From the NCBI GenBank assembly GCA_036395755.1, contig DASWCZ010000062.1, forward strand, positions 1 to 48,894: a stretch of DNA of 48,894 nt, read 5' to 3'. Below are positions 32,893 through 40,024 of the stretch, one piece after another. The notes under the pieces were generated by a model. The model saw only the letters and a list, made by a program, of their open reading frames with translations. It did not search any database and was not told where the DNA came from. A program made the translations under genes and the position numbers. The first letter of the stretch is position 1, and every line of letters starts with the position of its first letter. Source of the stretch: Gp7-AA6 sp036395755 (lineage in GTDB: Bacteria; Acidobacteriota; Thermoanaerobaculia; UBA5066; Gp7-AA6).

Positions 32893-32914
32893 ACTATATC
32901 AATACTGATATAGT
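32893..32914. promoter_or_regulatory. Palindromic operator upstream of padR
   Basis: ACTATATCA and TGATATAGT form a perfect 9-bp inverted repeat with a 4-nt spacer, ending 7 nt before the padR start. It is strikingly AT-rich in a GC-rich region and also contains possible -10 hexamers. It is the probable PadR autoregulatory site; binding is inferred. Confidence 0.65.
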
Positions 32915-32964
32915 CGGCCTCCCCGAACGATCCGGATTGGTCCAGAAAAGAGGAAAGTCAAGGC

Positions 32965-32990
32965 AAAAAAAGGGGGGCCCGCAGGCCCCC
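32965..32990 (-). terminator. Intrinsic terminator of the lysine-rich peptide gene
   Basis: On the minus strand GGGGGCC-TGCG-GGCCCCC is followed by C and seven T residues, a textbook rho-independent terminator. It lies about 35 nt after the stop of the 20-codon gene and ends its transcript before padR. Confidence 0.9.
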
Positions 32991-33024
32991 ACAGAAGTCT
33001 CGTGGGTTTTGCTAAACCGTTGAT

Positions 33025-33087
33025 TTACTTCTTCTTCTTGCCGCCCTTCTTCGTTGCCTTCTTGGCGGCCTTTTTCTTCGTGGCCAT
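33025..33087 (-). CDS. 20-residue lysine-rich micro-protein
   Basis: The frame encodes MATKKKAAKKATKKGGKKKK: 11 of 20 residues are lysine, with Ala, Thr and Gly as in histone H1-like tails. GGAGGT sits 6 nt before the ATG, one of the best ribosome-binding sites in the window. Its own candidate promoter (33249-33278) and a strong intrinsic terminator (32965-32990) flank it, so it looks like an expressed single-gene unit. A DNA- or RNA-binding role would fit the composition, but the function is unknown. It could also be a leader peptide sensing lysine supply. Confidence 0.7.
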   Translation of the reverse strand: MATKKKAAKKATKKGGKKKK

Positions 33088-33091
33088 GATT

Positions 33092-33205
33092 TCACCTCCC
33101 TCCCGACAGCTGATTGACAGCCTTGGGGCGAGGTGCTAATTTTGCCGCCCCCTCGGAGGGGCGTGTCGCCTTCAGTCTGTCGCTGCCGAACGATTGATAG
33201 GTCAT
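33092..33205 (-). CDS. Possible 37-codon leader ORF upstream of the lysine-rich gene
   Basis: An ATG frame (begins MTYQSFGSDRLKATRP) has AGGA 6 nt upstream and ends with a TGA that overlaps the Shine-Dalgarno of the lysine-rich gene, leaving 4 nt to the next ATG. That geometry would allow translational coupling. The third-position GC is lower than in neighbouring genes and no family is recognised, so it may be non-coding leader. Confidence 0.3.
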   Translation of the reverse strand: MTYQSFGSDRLKATRPSEGAAKLAPRPKAVNQLSGGR

Positions 33206-33213
33206 GCGTCCTG

Positions 33214-33245
33214 ATCGCCGGATGGGCCGCAACCCGTCCGGCGAT
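33214..33245 (-). other. Hairpin in the leader of the lysine-rich transcript
   Basis: ATCGCCGGA (33214-33222) is perfectly inverted at 33237-33245 with an inner GGG/CCC. On the minus strand it is the first element after the candidate promoter. No U-tract follows, so it is not a terminator. It may protect or regulate the mRNA. Confidence 0.6.
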
Positions 33246-33248
33246 TTG

Positions 33249-33278
33249 ATTTTAGAAGTTTCTCTTCCGGATACACAA
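33249..33278 (-). promoter_or_regulatory. Candidate sigma-70 promoter of the lysine-rich unit
   Basis: On the minus strand TTGTGT (33278-33273) and TAAAAT (33254-33249) are separated by 18 bp in an unusually AT-rich stretch. Transcription would begin near 33241, about 155 nt before the lysine-rich ATG. The -35 is weak and the -10 is good. Confidence 0.5.
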
Positions 33279-33363
33279 GTATTTCTTTTTCGTGCGGCTC
33301 GCGTTAGCGGCATTCTCCCGCTCTGCCGACTCCGGTGTCAAGCGCCGCCGCAGTCCGCGCGAC

Positions 33364-33369
33364 TAGAAT
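33364..33369 (+). promoter_or_regulatory. Candidate -10 element (TAGAAT) for mqnD
   Basis: TAGAAT ends 7 nt before the GTG start and there is no Shine-Dalgarno between them, which fits a leaderless transcript. Confidence 0.4.
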
Positions 33370-33376
33370 CGCGCGC

Positions 33377-34213
33377 GTGACACCGATCACCCTCGCGCAC
33401 AGCCCGGACTCCGACGACGCTTTCATGTTTTACGGCCTGTCTCGCGGGGAAGTCGACACGGAAGGTCTCGTCTTCTCTCACGAGCTCTCCGACATCGAGT
33501 CGTTGAACCGCCGCGCGATGGCCGGTGAGCTCGACGTCACCGCCGTCTCCTTCCACGCCTACGCCTACCTCGCGGACCGCTACCTGCTGCTCCCGCACGG
33601 CGCCTCGTTCGGCGATGGGTACGGCCCGGTCGTCGTCGCCCGGAAGCCTCTCGCCCGAGAGGAGCTCGCGTCGGGAGGAGTCGTCGTCGCGTCGCCCGGC
33701 CGCTGGACAACCGCGGCGCTCGCCCTCTCGCTCTGGGCGCCGGGGATCGAGATGGCGGAGACGGCCTTCGATCGAATCCAGGAGAAGGTCGCCTCCGGCG
33801 ACGCCGCGGCGGGACTCCTGATCCACGAGGGCCAGCTGACGTATTCCGACGACGGGCTCGTCCTCGTCGTGGACCTCGGGCGGTGGTGGAAGGAGGAGAC
33901 GGGGCTTCCCCTGCCGCTCGGAGGCAACGTGGTCCGCCGGGATCTCGGCGCGGAACGGATCTCGCGTATTTCCCGCGCGCTCCGCCGCTCGATCGAGTAC
34001 GGTCTCTCCCACCGCGACGCCGCGCTCTCGCACGCCCTCGGGTACGCCCGCGGCCTCGACCGGTCGCGCGCGGACCGCTTCGTCGGCATGTACGTCAACG
34101 AGTGGACCCGGGGCTACGGGCCGGAGGGACGCCGGGCGGTCCAGACCCTGCTCGATCGCGGTGCGAAGGCGGGCCGGATTCCTCCGACCCTCGCCGAATA
34201 TGCGCCCGAGTAG
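33377..34213 (+). CDS. mqnD: 1,4-dihydroxy-6-naphthoate synthase (MqnD), futalosine menaquinone pathway
   Basis: The protein has 278 residues from the GTG (VTPITLAHSPDSDDAFMFYG). The frame is open further upstream, but the family's first motif begins at this point. The MqnD signature is clear: HSPDSDDAFMFY, DIESLNRRAMAGELDVTAVS, LIHEGQLTY, and WWKEETGLPLPLGGNVVRRD. The enzyme converts cyclic dehypoxanthine futalosine to dihydroxynaphthoate. No other mqn gene is present in the window. It overlaps the next gene by 14 bp. Confidence 0.92.
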   Translation: MTPITLAHSPDSDDAFMFYGLSRGEVDTEGLVFSHELSDIESLNRRAMAGELDVTAVSFHAYAYLADRYLLLPHGASFGDGYGPVVVARKPLAREELASGGVVVASPGRWTTAALALSLWAPGIEMAETAFDRIQEKVASGDAAAGLLIHEGQLTYSDDGLVLVVDLGRWWKEETGLPLPLGGNVVRRDLGAERISRISRALRRSIEYGLSHRDAALSHALGYARGLDRSRADRFVGMYVNEWTRGYGPEGRRAVQTLLDRGAKAGRIPPTLAEYAPE

Positions 34214-34763
34214 CCGCGCCGACTCCGCGGTCCTCTTCCTTCACCTCGCCGCGCTCGCTCTGGCGATCGGTCCCGCCGTCTTCTTCGGGGCGGTCGTCGC
34301 GCCCGCCCTCTTCCGCGTGCTGCCGACGCGCGACCTGGCCGCCGCCGTCGTCAGCCCCGTCCTCTCGGCAACGTGCCTTCTCGCCGAAGCGGCCTTCGGC
34401 GTCCTCTTTGCGACTTCGTGGTGGTTGGCGCGCGAAGGCGTCCCGCGCCTGACGCGGAGCCTTCTCACGCGACTGCCGGTCGCCGGCTTCTTCGCGGCTC
34501 TCGTGATTCACGAGCTCCTGATCCCTCCGATCGATCGGATCCGCCAGCAGGCGCCGGGCTTGATCGACAACCTCCCGGCGGCGGACCCGTCGCGCCTGCT
34601 CCTCGACCGCTATCACCGGCTGGCGACCGGTTTCTTCGGAGCGCTTCTGGTGACGGCGCTCGCAATGCTCGTCTTGACCGCGCGGCTCCTCTCCGTCGCT
34701 CGCGAGGCGCCGGTCCCCGCCGCGTCCCGGCCGCCGGTGCCGAAGCTCCTGGATCTGTCGTAG
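34200..34763 (+). CDS. DUF4149-type (TMEM205-like) integral membrane protein
   Basis: The protein has 187 residues with an ATG inside the end of mqnD. Four hydrophobic segments are visible (LFLHLAALALAIGPAVFFGA; VVSPVLSATCLLAEAAFGVL; LPVAGFFAALVIHELL; LATGFFGALLVTALAMLVLT), with the pattern GPAVFFGAVVAPALFRVL and RYHRLATGFFG typical of DUF4149. The function is unknown. It is probably co-transcribed with mqnD, but no link to quinone synthesis is known to me. Confidence 0.8.
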   Translation: MRPSSRADSAVLFLHLAALALAIGPAVFFGAVVAPALFRVLPTRDLAAAVVSPVLSATCLLAEAAFGVLFATSWWLAREGVPRLTRSLLTRLPVAGFFAALVIHELLIPPIDRIRQQAPGLIDNLPAADPSRLLLDRYHRLATGFFGALLVTALAMLVLTARLLSVAREAPVPAASRPPVPKLLDLS

Positions 34764-34775
34764 GAGCGGACCGGG

Positions 34776-35270
34776 CTACGCACGGCGGCGCAGAAGCGCC
34801 TGCGCGACGAGTGCCAGCCCCGCGAGCACCAGGGCCCACGGCCACAAATCGCGGGCCCGAACGAGCAGGTCCATCACGGCAGGGAGCCGGGAGATCGCCC
34901 CGAAGAACGACACGGCGAGCAGGATCAAACCGGGAACGAGCGGTGAAGGACGGCGTTCGTGGCGCGCGGCGCGGTCGACGACGGCGACCAGCAGGAACCC
35001 GAGGCCGAGACCGAGCGTGATCGTCGCCCAGCGCGGGAAGAGTAGCTCGAGCCGCGTCTGGAAAAGAAAAGCCCCTCCGAGGCCGAGCAGGATCCCGCCC
35101 GGCAGAAGCGGCCCGCGGAAGCCGCGCGTCGCCGAGAGCGCGAGGAGAAGCGCCCCGATCAGGACGAGGATCGCGCCCGGTCCGGAGAAGCGGATCGTTC
35201 TCGACAGGAGGAGGAACGCCCCGAGACCGAGCAGCACGATCCCCAGGGTGAGATTGCGCCGATCGTTCAA
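34776..35270 (-). CDS. LiaF/DUF5668-like membrane protein
   Basis: The protein has 164 residues, mostly hydrophobic: LTLGIVLLGLGAFLLLSRTI, GAILVLIGALLLALSAT, LLPGGILLGLGGAFLFQT, ATITLGLGLGFLLVAVV, LVPGLILLAVSFFGAI and LWPWALVLAGLALVAQALL. Repeated GxxLxGLG segments resemble the LiaI/LiaF-type transmembrane module. There is no C-terminal soluble LiaF domain. Its start overlaps the dehydrogenase stop by ATGA and it ends the minus-strand operon, convergent with the DUF4149 gene. Confidence 0.75.
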   Translation of the reverse strand: MNDRRNLTLGIVLLGLGAFLLLSRTIRFSGPGAILVLIGALLLALSATRGFRGPLLPGGILLGLGGAFLFQTRLELLFPRWATITLGLGLGFLLVAVVDRAARHERRPSPLVPGLILLAVSFFGAISRLPAVMDLLVRARDLWPWALVLAGLALVAQALLRRRA

Positions 35271-36151
35271 GCGCGCTTTCTCTTCGGGTCGGCCGGGTGG
35301 GCCTTGTCCCCTTCCCAGCGGTAGAAACCTTCACCCGCCTTCTTTCCGGTTTTTCCCTCGGCGACCATCTTCTTCAGGATCTCCGGCGGAGTGAATCGCT
35401 CGCCGGAGAGTTCGGCCGCGAGCGTATCGGCAATCGCGAGACGGACGTCGAGCCCGACGAGGTCGCTCGTCTTCAGCGGCCCCATTCGGTGGCCGTAGCC
35501 GAGCTCCATCGCCCGGTCGATGTCTTCCGGGCGGGCGACTCCATCTTCGACCATCCGCATCGCTTCGAGTCCGAGCGCAAGACCCAGCCGCGAGGTCGCG
35601 AAGCCGGGGGAATCGTTCACCCGCACCGCTTCCTTGCCGAGCGATGCGACGAGCTCGAGCGACCGCCGCTCGGTCTCCGGCGATGTGTCCGCGCTCCGCA
35701 CGACCTCGACGAGCGGCATCGCCGCGACCGGATTGAAGAAGTGGATTCCGACGACGCGGTCGCGGCGCCCGGTCGCCCGCCCGATACGCGTGATCGAGAG
35801 CGAGGAGGTATTGGAGGCGAGGATGGTCCGGTCGGGGCAGTGATCGTCGAGCTCGCTGAAGACGAGGCGCTTCAGTTCGAGTGCTTCCGGAACAGCTTCG
35901 ACGACGAAGTCCACGTCCGCGCCGTCGCGCAGCCGCTCGACGACGCGGAGGAGGCGTCGTCCCGCCTCGATTGTCTCCGCCCGAATTCTGCCCCGCTCGA
36001 GCGCTCGTGCCCAGGATCCCTCGATGGACCCGCGGACCTGCCGCTGCGCGTCGGGATCCGCGTCGAAGACGAGCGTCTCGTGGCCGCGGAGCGCGCAGAG
36101 CCCGGCGATTCCGCGGCCCATGACGCCGGCGCCGACGACGAGCACGCGCAT
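35267..36151 (-). CDS. 3-hydroxyacyl-CoA (3-hydroxybutyryl-CoA) dehydrogenase
   Basis: The protein has 294 residues, the normal length for the single-domain Hbd/PaaH family. The Rossmann motif is VVGAGVMGRGIAGLCALRG (5-23), NAD-binding D30, then FVVEAVPE, ASNTSSLSI, the catalytic His137 in GIHFFNPV and the C-terminal domain DLVGLDVRLAIADTL and GKKAGEGFYRW. It oxidises 3-hydroxyacyl-CoA to 3-oxoacyl-CoA in beta-oxidation or butyrate metabolism. It follows the amidohydrolase by 12 bp. Confidence 0.93.
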   Translation of the reverse strand: MRVLVVGAGVMGRGIAGLCALRGHETLVFDADPDAQRQVRGSIEGSWARALERGRIRAETIEAGRRLLRVVERLRDGADVDFVVEAVPEALELKRLVFSELDDHCPDRTILASNTSSLSITRIGRATGRRDRVVGIHFFNPVAAMPLVEVVRSADTSPETERRSLELVASLGKEAVRVNDSPGFATSRLGLALGLEAMRMVEDGVARPEDIDRAMELGYGHRMGPLKTSDLVGLDVRLAIADTLAAELSGERFTPPEILKKMVAEGKTGKKAGEGFYRWEGDKAHPADPKRKRA

Positions 36152-36163
36152 GATCGGATGCTA

Positions 36164-37015
36164 TTACCGAATCAGCGCCGCCCCGTTGTCGAAGAGGATG
36201 CGCCTCTTCGCGTCGTCTGAGAGGGGCAGCTCGAGGAAGTCCTCGACGTTCTTCCGCATCGACGCGATTCCGGGGCTGGGGAAGTCGGTCCCCCAGAGGC
36301 ACCGCCCCGCGATTTCTTCGAGGCGCGGCAGATACTCGAGCAGTTTGCGCGGCGGGATCCCGGAGAGATCGAGGTGGACGTTCGGGTGGCGCCGCACGAG
36401 GAACACGGCGGTGTCCATGTAAAGCGGTCGGCCCGCGTGGGCGAGGACGATCGCGAGATTCGGGAAATCGACGGCCACGTCGTCGACGGAGATCGGGTCG
36501 GCGTAGCGGTTTCGCGCGCCTGGGAAGATCGAGGTTCCCGTGTGGATCATGACCGGGCGCCCGCGCTCCTGCGCGACCGCGTAGATCCGGGCGAGCGCCT
36601 CGTTTCCCGACAGGTATTCGTTGGCGGCGAAGAGCTGGTGGGGAGGGTGGATCTTGAGAAGCCGGATCCCGAGCTCGTCGAACAGTCGCGCCGTATCGGC
36701 TCGCGCGTCTCTCGTCCGGCGCGGATGGACCGAGCCGACCGCCACGAGGCGATCGGTGTGGCCTTTCACGTAGCGGGCGATCCACTCGTTGACCGACTCG
36801 TCGAAGCCCATCACGTCCGGCGCCACGTAGTTGATCAGGGCCGCCCGCTCGACCTGCTCTTCGTCCATCAGCCGGAGAAGCTCTGCGGGGTCGGCGAGGA
36901 CGCGTTCGAGCCGCTCGCCGTCGGAGCGGCCGCGGATCATCGTTGCGTGAACCGAGGGATGGAGCTGCTCCCACGGCTGAACGTGGATGTGGCAGTCGAA
37001 GACGCGGAAGGTCAA
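36164..37015 (-). CDS. Amidohydrolase-family metal-dependent hydrolase
   Basis: The protein has 283 residues and a TTG start (TTGACCTTCCGC on the minus strand) 12 bp after the outer-membrane gene stop. The TIM-barrel amidohydrolase-2 pattern is seen: metal ligands FDCHIHV (H9, H11), VMIHTGTS, VLAHAGRP, and GTDFPSP near the end. The family includes decarboxylases such as ACMSD and aromatic carboxylate enzymes. The substrate is unknown; the adjacent acyl-CoA dehydrogenase suggests degradation of a carboxylic compound. Confidence 0.85.
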   Translation of the reverse strand: MTFRVFDCHIHVQPWEQLHPSVHATMIRGRSDGERLERVLADPAELLRLMDEEQVERAALINYVAPDVMGFDESVNEWIARYVKGHTDRLVAVGSVHPRRTRDARADTARLFDELGIRLLKIHPPHQLFAANEYLSGNEALARIYAVAQERGRPVMIHTGTSIFPGARNRYADPISVDDVAVDFPNLAIVLAHAGRPLYMDTAVFLVRRHPNVHLDLSGIPPRKLLEYLPRLEEIAGRCLWGTDFPSPGIASMRKNVEDFLELPLSDDAKRRILFDNGAALIR

Positions 37016-37027
37016 CGGGATCCCGGG

Positions 37028-37849
37028 CTAGAAAACGTGCGAAATCCCGAGGCGAATTCGGAGGCGGGGGCGATCCGGTCCGTCCGCCACCTCGGACCCG
37101 AGACCGCCGAAGAGGATCGTCTGGATGCCGATACGCTGCCGAGCACCGACCTCGACGGTCACGATGTCGTCCCCCTTTTTCACCAGGCTCGAGCGGACCG
37201 TCACGCCAGCCAGGATGAGAGTATCGGTGCGGCCCGAAGGGCTCGCCAGAAAATCGACTGCGAGCCCTCCCTCGAGACGGTTCGATCGCTCCGTCGGAAG
37301 CGTGTCGCCCAGCCGCGTCCACTGGAAGTTTCCGTGAAGCCGCATCGAATCGAAGGAACGGGTGAAGACTCCTCCGAGCTCGAGGTCCGTTCCGCGGGAG
37401 TCGAGGCCGGTCGGGAAGACGACGCCGACGCGGGCGGCCAACGCCGGGTACCGCGCGCTTTCGGAGAAGACCCCGTAGAGCGCATGGATCTCGAGGTCAC
37501 CCGATGAAATCCCTCGCAAGGCGTTCCTTCCGGGTCGGGTGACGTACCGTTGCGCCGCCCCGACTTCCAGGTTTCGCAGCGCGCCGAAGAGGAGGGACCA
37601 GCCGGGCCCCTGGTCGTTCAATCCGCCTTTGCGGAAGTTGTAGGCCCAGTCGACGGCGGCGGAGACCGCGCGGAACGGGATCGGCGTGGCGTCTTCGACG
37701 TCGATCGGCCGCTCCGGCTCGAGATTGGAAAGAAACTGCGCGCGGGCGAGGGCGGGAAACAACAGCGCCGCGAAGATCAGCCCTCCGACGGAGGGGCGGC
37801 GGTTACGGCGCACCGATTCCCTCGCCCGAAAGACCGTAGCGGCGCGCAA
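37028..37849 (-). CDS. Outer-membrane beta-barrel-like protein
   Basis: The protein has 273 residues. A signal peptide (SVGGLIFAALLFPALARA, cut before QFLS) follows an unusually long basic N-terminus; a later start is possible. The mature part is an alternating pattern of amphipathic strands (AVDWAYNFRKGG, LEVGAAQRYVTRPG, LHGNFQWTRLGD) and it ends with aromatic F (GISHVF), as outer-membrane barrels do. It resembles phenol-degradation-type (MetA-like) barrels in layout. It overlaps the upstream gene by 47 bp. Confidence 0.75.
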   Translation of the reverse strand: MRAATVFRARESVRRNRRPSVGGLIFAALLFPALARAQFLSNLEPERPIDVEDATPIPFRAVSAAVDWAYNFRKGGLNDQGPGWSLLFGALRNLEVGAAQRYVTRPGRNALRGISSGDLEIHALYGVFSESARYPALAARVGVVFPTGLDSRGTDLELGGVFTRSFDSMRLHGNFQWTRLGDTLPTERSNRLEGGLAVDFLASPSGRTDTLILAGVTVRSSLVKKGDDIVTVEVGARQRIGIQTILFGGLGSEVADGPDRPRLRIRLGISHVF

Positions 37850-38687
37850 CCCGAGAGAGCCGCTCGTTGCGTTCCCGGCGCGCCTCGGGGGTCGCGCCGC
37901 CGCCGACGAGCGCGCCGTAGATCTCCAGCCGGAACCGCGTCACGCGATCGAGGTGCGCGGCGGCCGCGGGATAGCGCTCCACGAAAGTGGGCGCCGAGAC
38001 GCGGTGAGTGGATTCCTCGACCGCCTTCTCGCGCGAAAGAGAAGCGTCGAATTCCTCGATCGTGTCCCTCACCTTCCACCGCTGCTGCCCGAAGTCCGCG
38101 GCGGCGAGCGCCTCCATGGCGCGGGCGAACAGCCGGGTCCCCGAGAGGAGGATCCGGGCGGACTGCGGCGCGAGAGTGAGGGCCACGGGCGGCGGCGCTT
38201 CCTCCGCGGGTTCGGACAGAGCCCAGCGCTCGAGGCGGTAGAGGTTGACGACCCGCTCGAGGCGCCGGCCCGTCAGAGCGGGCGTCGCATCGGGGGCGGC
38301 GAGGACGTCGGAAACCTGCTGCTCGAGGACCTGGCCCCATCGCAGCGCGTGGAAGACCGTGGGCGCCTCGCGCGCGAAGCGCGGTGCCAGGAACTGGGCC
38401 TCCGGCGGAAAGCGCGGTGGATCGGCGAGCAGTTTCAGGAGAAACGCGGAGAACTCGCGGTCGAGCTCCGGGTTGATGCCGGCCTTCCACGCGATCTCGA
38501 CCGCGCGCCAGCGGCCGTAACGGACCGCGTTCAGCCGGGAGTCGAGGTCCGGGAAGAAGCGGTGGACCGAGTTGTTGTAGGCGCCCCGCGGCCGGAGCGG
38601 CTCCTGGGCTTTCTCGATCGCCCGGAGAGCGCCGATCGCGACCACGCAGAGGACCGCGACTCGCGCGGCGCCGTCAAACCGCCTCAT
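37803..38687 (-). CDS. Exported or membrane-anchored protein of unknown function
   Basis: The protein has 294 residues from the ATG at 38687. The much longer open frame upstream lies in the MFS gene and is not coding. An N-terminal hydrophobic segment (VAVLCVVAIGALRAI) acts as signal or anchor. The rest is helical and rich in Arg, Glu and Ala (WKAGINPELDREFSAFLLKL; RLERVVNLYRLERWALSEP). No family is recognised. The gene is tightly packed with the outer-membrane protein gene, which suggests a shared envelope function. Confidence 0.7.
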   Translation of the reverse strand: MRRFDGAARVAVLCVVAIGALRAIEKAQEPLRPRGAYNNSVHRFFPDLDSRLNAVRYGRWRAVEIAWKAGINPELDREFSAFLLKLLADPPRFPPEAQFLAPRFAREAPTVFHALRWGQVLEQQVSDVLAAPDATPALTGRRLERVVNLYRLERWALSEPAEEAPPPVALTLAPQSARILLSGTRLFARAMEALAAADFGQQRWKVRDTIEEFDASLSREKAVEESTHRVSAPTFVERYPAAAAHLDRVTRFRLEIYGALVGGGATPEARRERNERLSRVARRYGLSGEGIGAP

Positions 38688-38713
38688 CGGGGAACCAAAA
38701 TATAGCGTAAAGG

Positions 38714-40024
38714 TCAGGCGGACTCGGCGGGAACCGGCTTGACGATCCGGACCGTCAGGAGCGTCAGCGTGATCCCGGCCGCTCCGACGAAGAGCGCCGC
38801 GGCCGCCCCGAACCGTTCGGCGACCGCGCCCGCCTGGAGGTTTCCGATCGGCACGAGGCCGAGCCAGGCGAGCGCGTAGAGCGAAATGACGCGGCCGCGT
38901 AGCCGGTCGGGCGCGCTCGTCTGGAGGAGCGTGTTGATGAGAGACGCCGAGGAGGACATCGACGCGCCCAAGAGCGCCAGGAACGCGAGCGACAGAACGT
39001 AGGAGCGCGAGAGACCGAGCCCGGCGAGCGAGAGCGCGAACCCGGAGGAGGCGGCGAAGACCGCCGATCCCTTCTTGCGGAAATTCCCGAGTGACGCGAG
39101 GAAGAGGGCGGAGATAGCGGCGCCCAGCCCGACCGCCGACAGCATCCCACCGAGCCCCGGGGGACCGACGTGCAGCAGCTTGCGCGCGAAGAGCGGAGCG
39201 AGCGTCACCGCCGGCGTGCCGAACACCGCGAGGGACGCAGCGATCGCCAGCAGCGGCAGGATGATCGCTCTCCGCCGCGCGAACCGCATCCCGATCCGCA
39301 GATCCACCCAGGCTCCGCGGCTGCCCGCACGCCGCCGGTGAAGCGCGGGGAGCGCCGCCAGCGCGGCGATGACGGCGAGGTACGAGACCGCGTTCAGGAG
39401 AAAGCAGCCGGTCTCGCCGAAGCCGGCAATGGTCAGTCCCGCGATCATCGGGCCGATGACCCGGGAGAGGTTGAACTGCATCGAGTTGAGCGAGATCGCG
39501 TTCATCAGGTCCTCTCGGCCCACGAGGTCGAGAAAGAGAGACTGGTGGGACGGCATCGTGAACGCGTTCGCGAGGCCGTTCACGATCGCCACCGCCGCGA
39601 CGAGCGAAACCGACACGAAGCGGAACCCGGTCGCCGCGGCGAGAATCAGCGCGCAGAACATCTGGACGGACTGCGTCGACATCAGGAGCCGCCGGCGGTC
39701 CACGCGGTCGGCGGCCACGCCGGCGAGCGGCGCGAGGAGCAGGGTCGGGATCGATCCCGCGAACCCCACCAGGCCGAGCATGAAGGCCGAGTCGGACAGG
39801 CGCAGGACGAGCCACCCCTGAGCCACGACCTGCATCCACGTTCCGATGTTCGAGAGGAAGAGACCGATCCAGTAGCGCCGGAACGGCCGGTGCGCGAGCG
39901 ACGCGAACATCCCGCGTCGAGGCGGCGCCTCGCCGCGGGGCGGGGCGACGCCGAGATTCGGCCCGGCCGGCTTCAGAAAAACGGGGTGAGCGGGGCCGCG
40001 CTCGAGATTCTCTTTGTCGCTCAT
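38714..40024 (-). CDS. MFS transporter (EntS-like drug/siderophore exporter type)
   Basis: The protein has 436 residues starting with MSDKENLERGPAHPVF; the ATG overlaps the symporter stop (ATGA). About 12 hydrophobic helices follow an N-terminal tail. The MFS motif A-like loop LAGVAADRVDRRRLL, the early FRRYWIGLFLSNIGTWMQ and APDRLRGRVISLYALAW are typical of the MFS_3/EntS group. It probably exports a small molecule using the proton gradient; the substrate is unknown. Confidence 0.9.
   Translation of the reverse strand: MSDKENLERGPAHPVFLKPAGPNLGVAPPRGEAPPRRGMFASLAHRPFRRYWIGLFLSNIGTWMQVVAQGWLVLRLSDSAFMLGLVGFAGSIPTLLLAPLAGVAADRVDRRRLLMSTQSVQMFCALILAAATGFRFVSVSLVAAVAIVNGLANAFTMPSHQSLFLDLVGREDLMNAISLNSMQFNLSRVIGPMIAGLTIAGFGETGCFLLNAVSYLAVIAALAALPALHRRRAGSRGAWVDLRIGMRFARRRAIILPLLAIAASLAVFGTPAVTLAPLFARKLLHVGPPGLGGMLSAVGLGAAISALFLASLGNFRKKGSAVFAASSGFALSLAGLGLSRSYVLSLAFLALLGASMSSSASLINTLLQTSAPDRLRGRVISLYALAWLGLVPIGNLQAGAVAERFGAAAALFVGAAGITLTLLTVRIVKPVPAESA

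Noticed and set aside
32956..32961. TTGACT as -35 of padR
   Set aside because: No -10 lies at the proper spacing (AATCCG at 17 bp), and the possible -10s in the palindrome are too far away.
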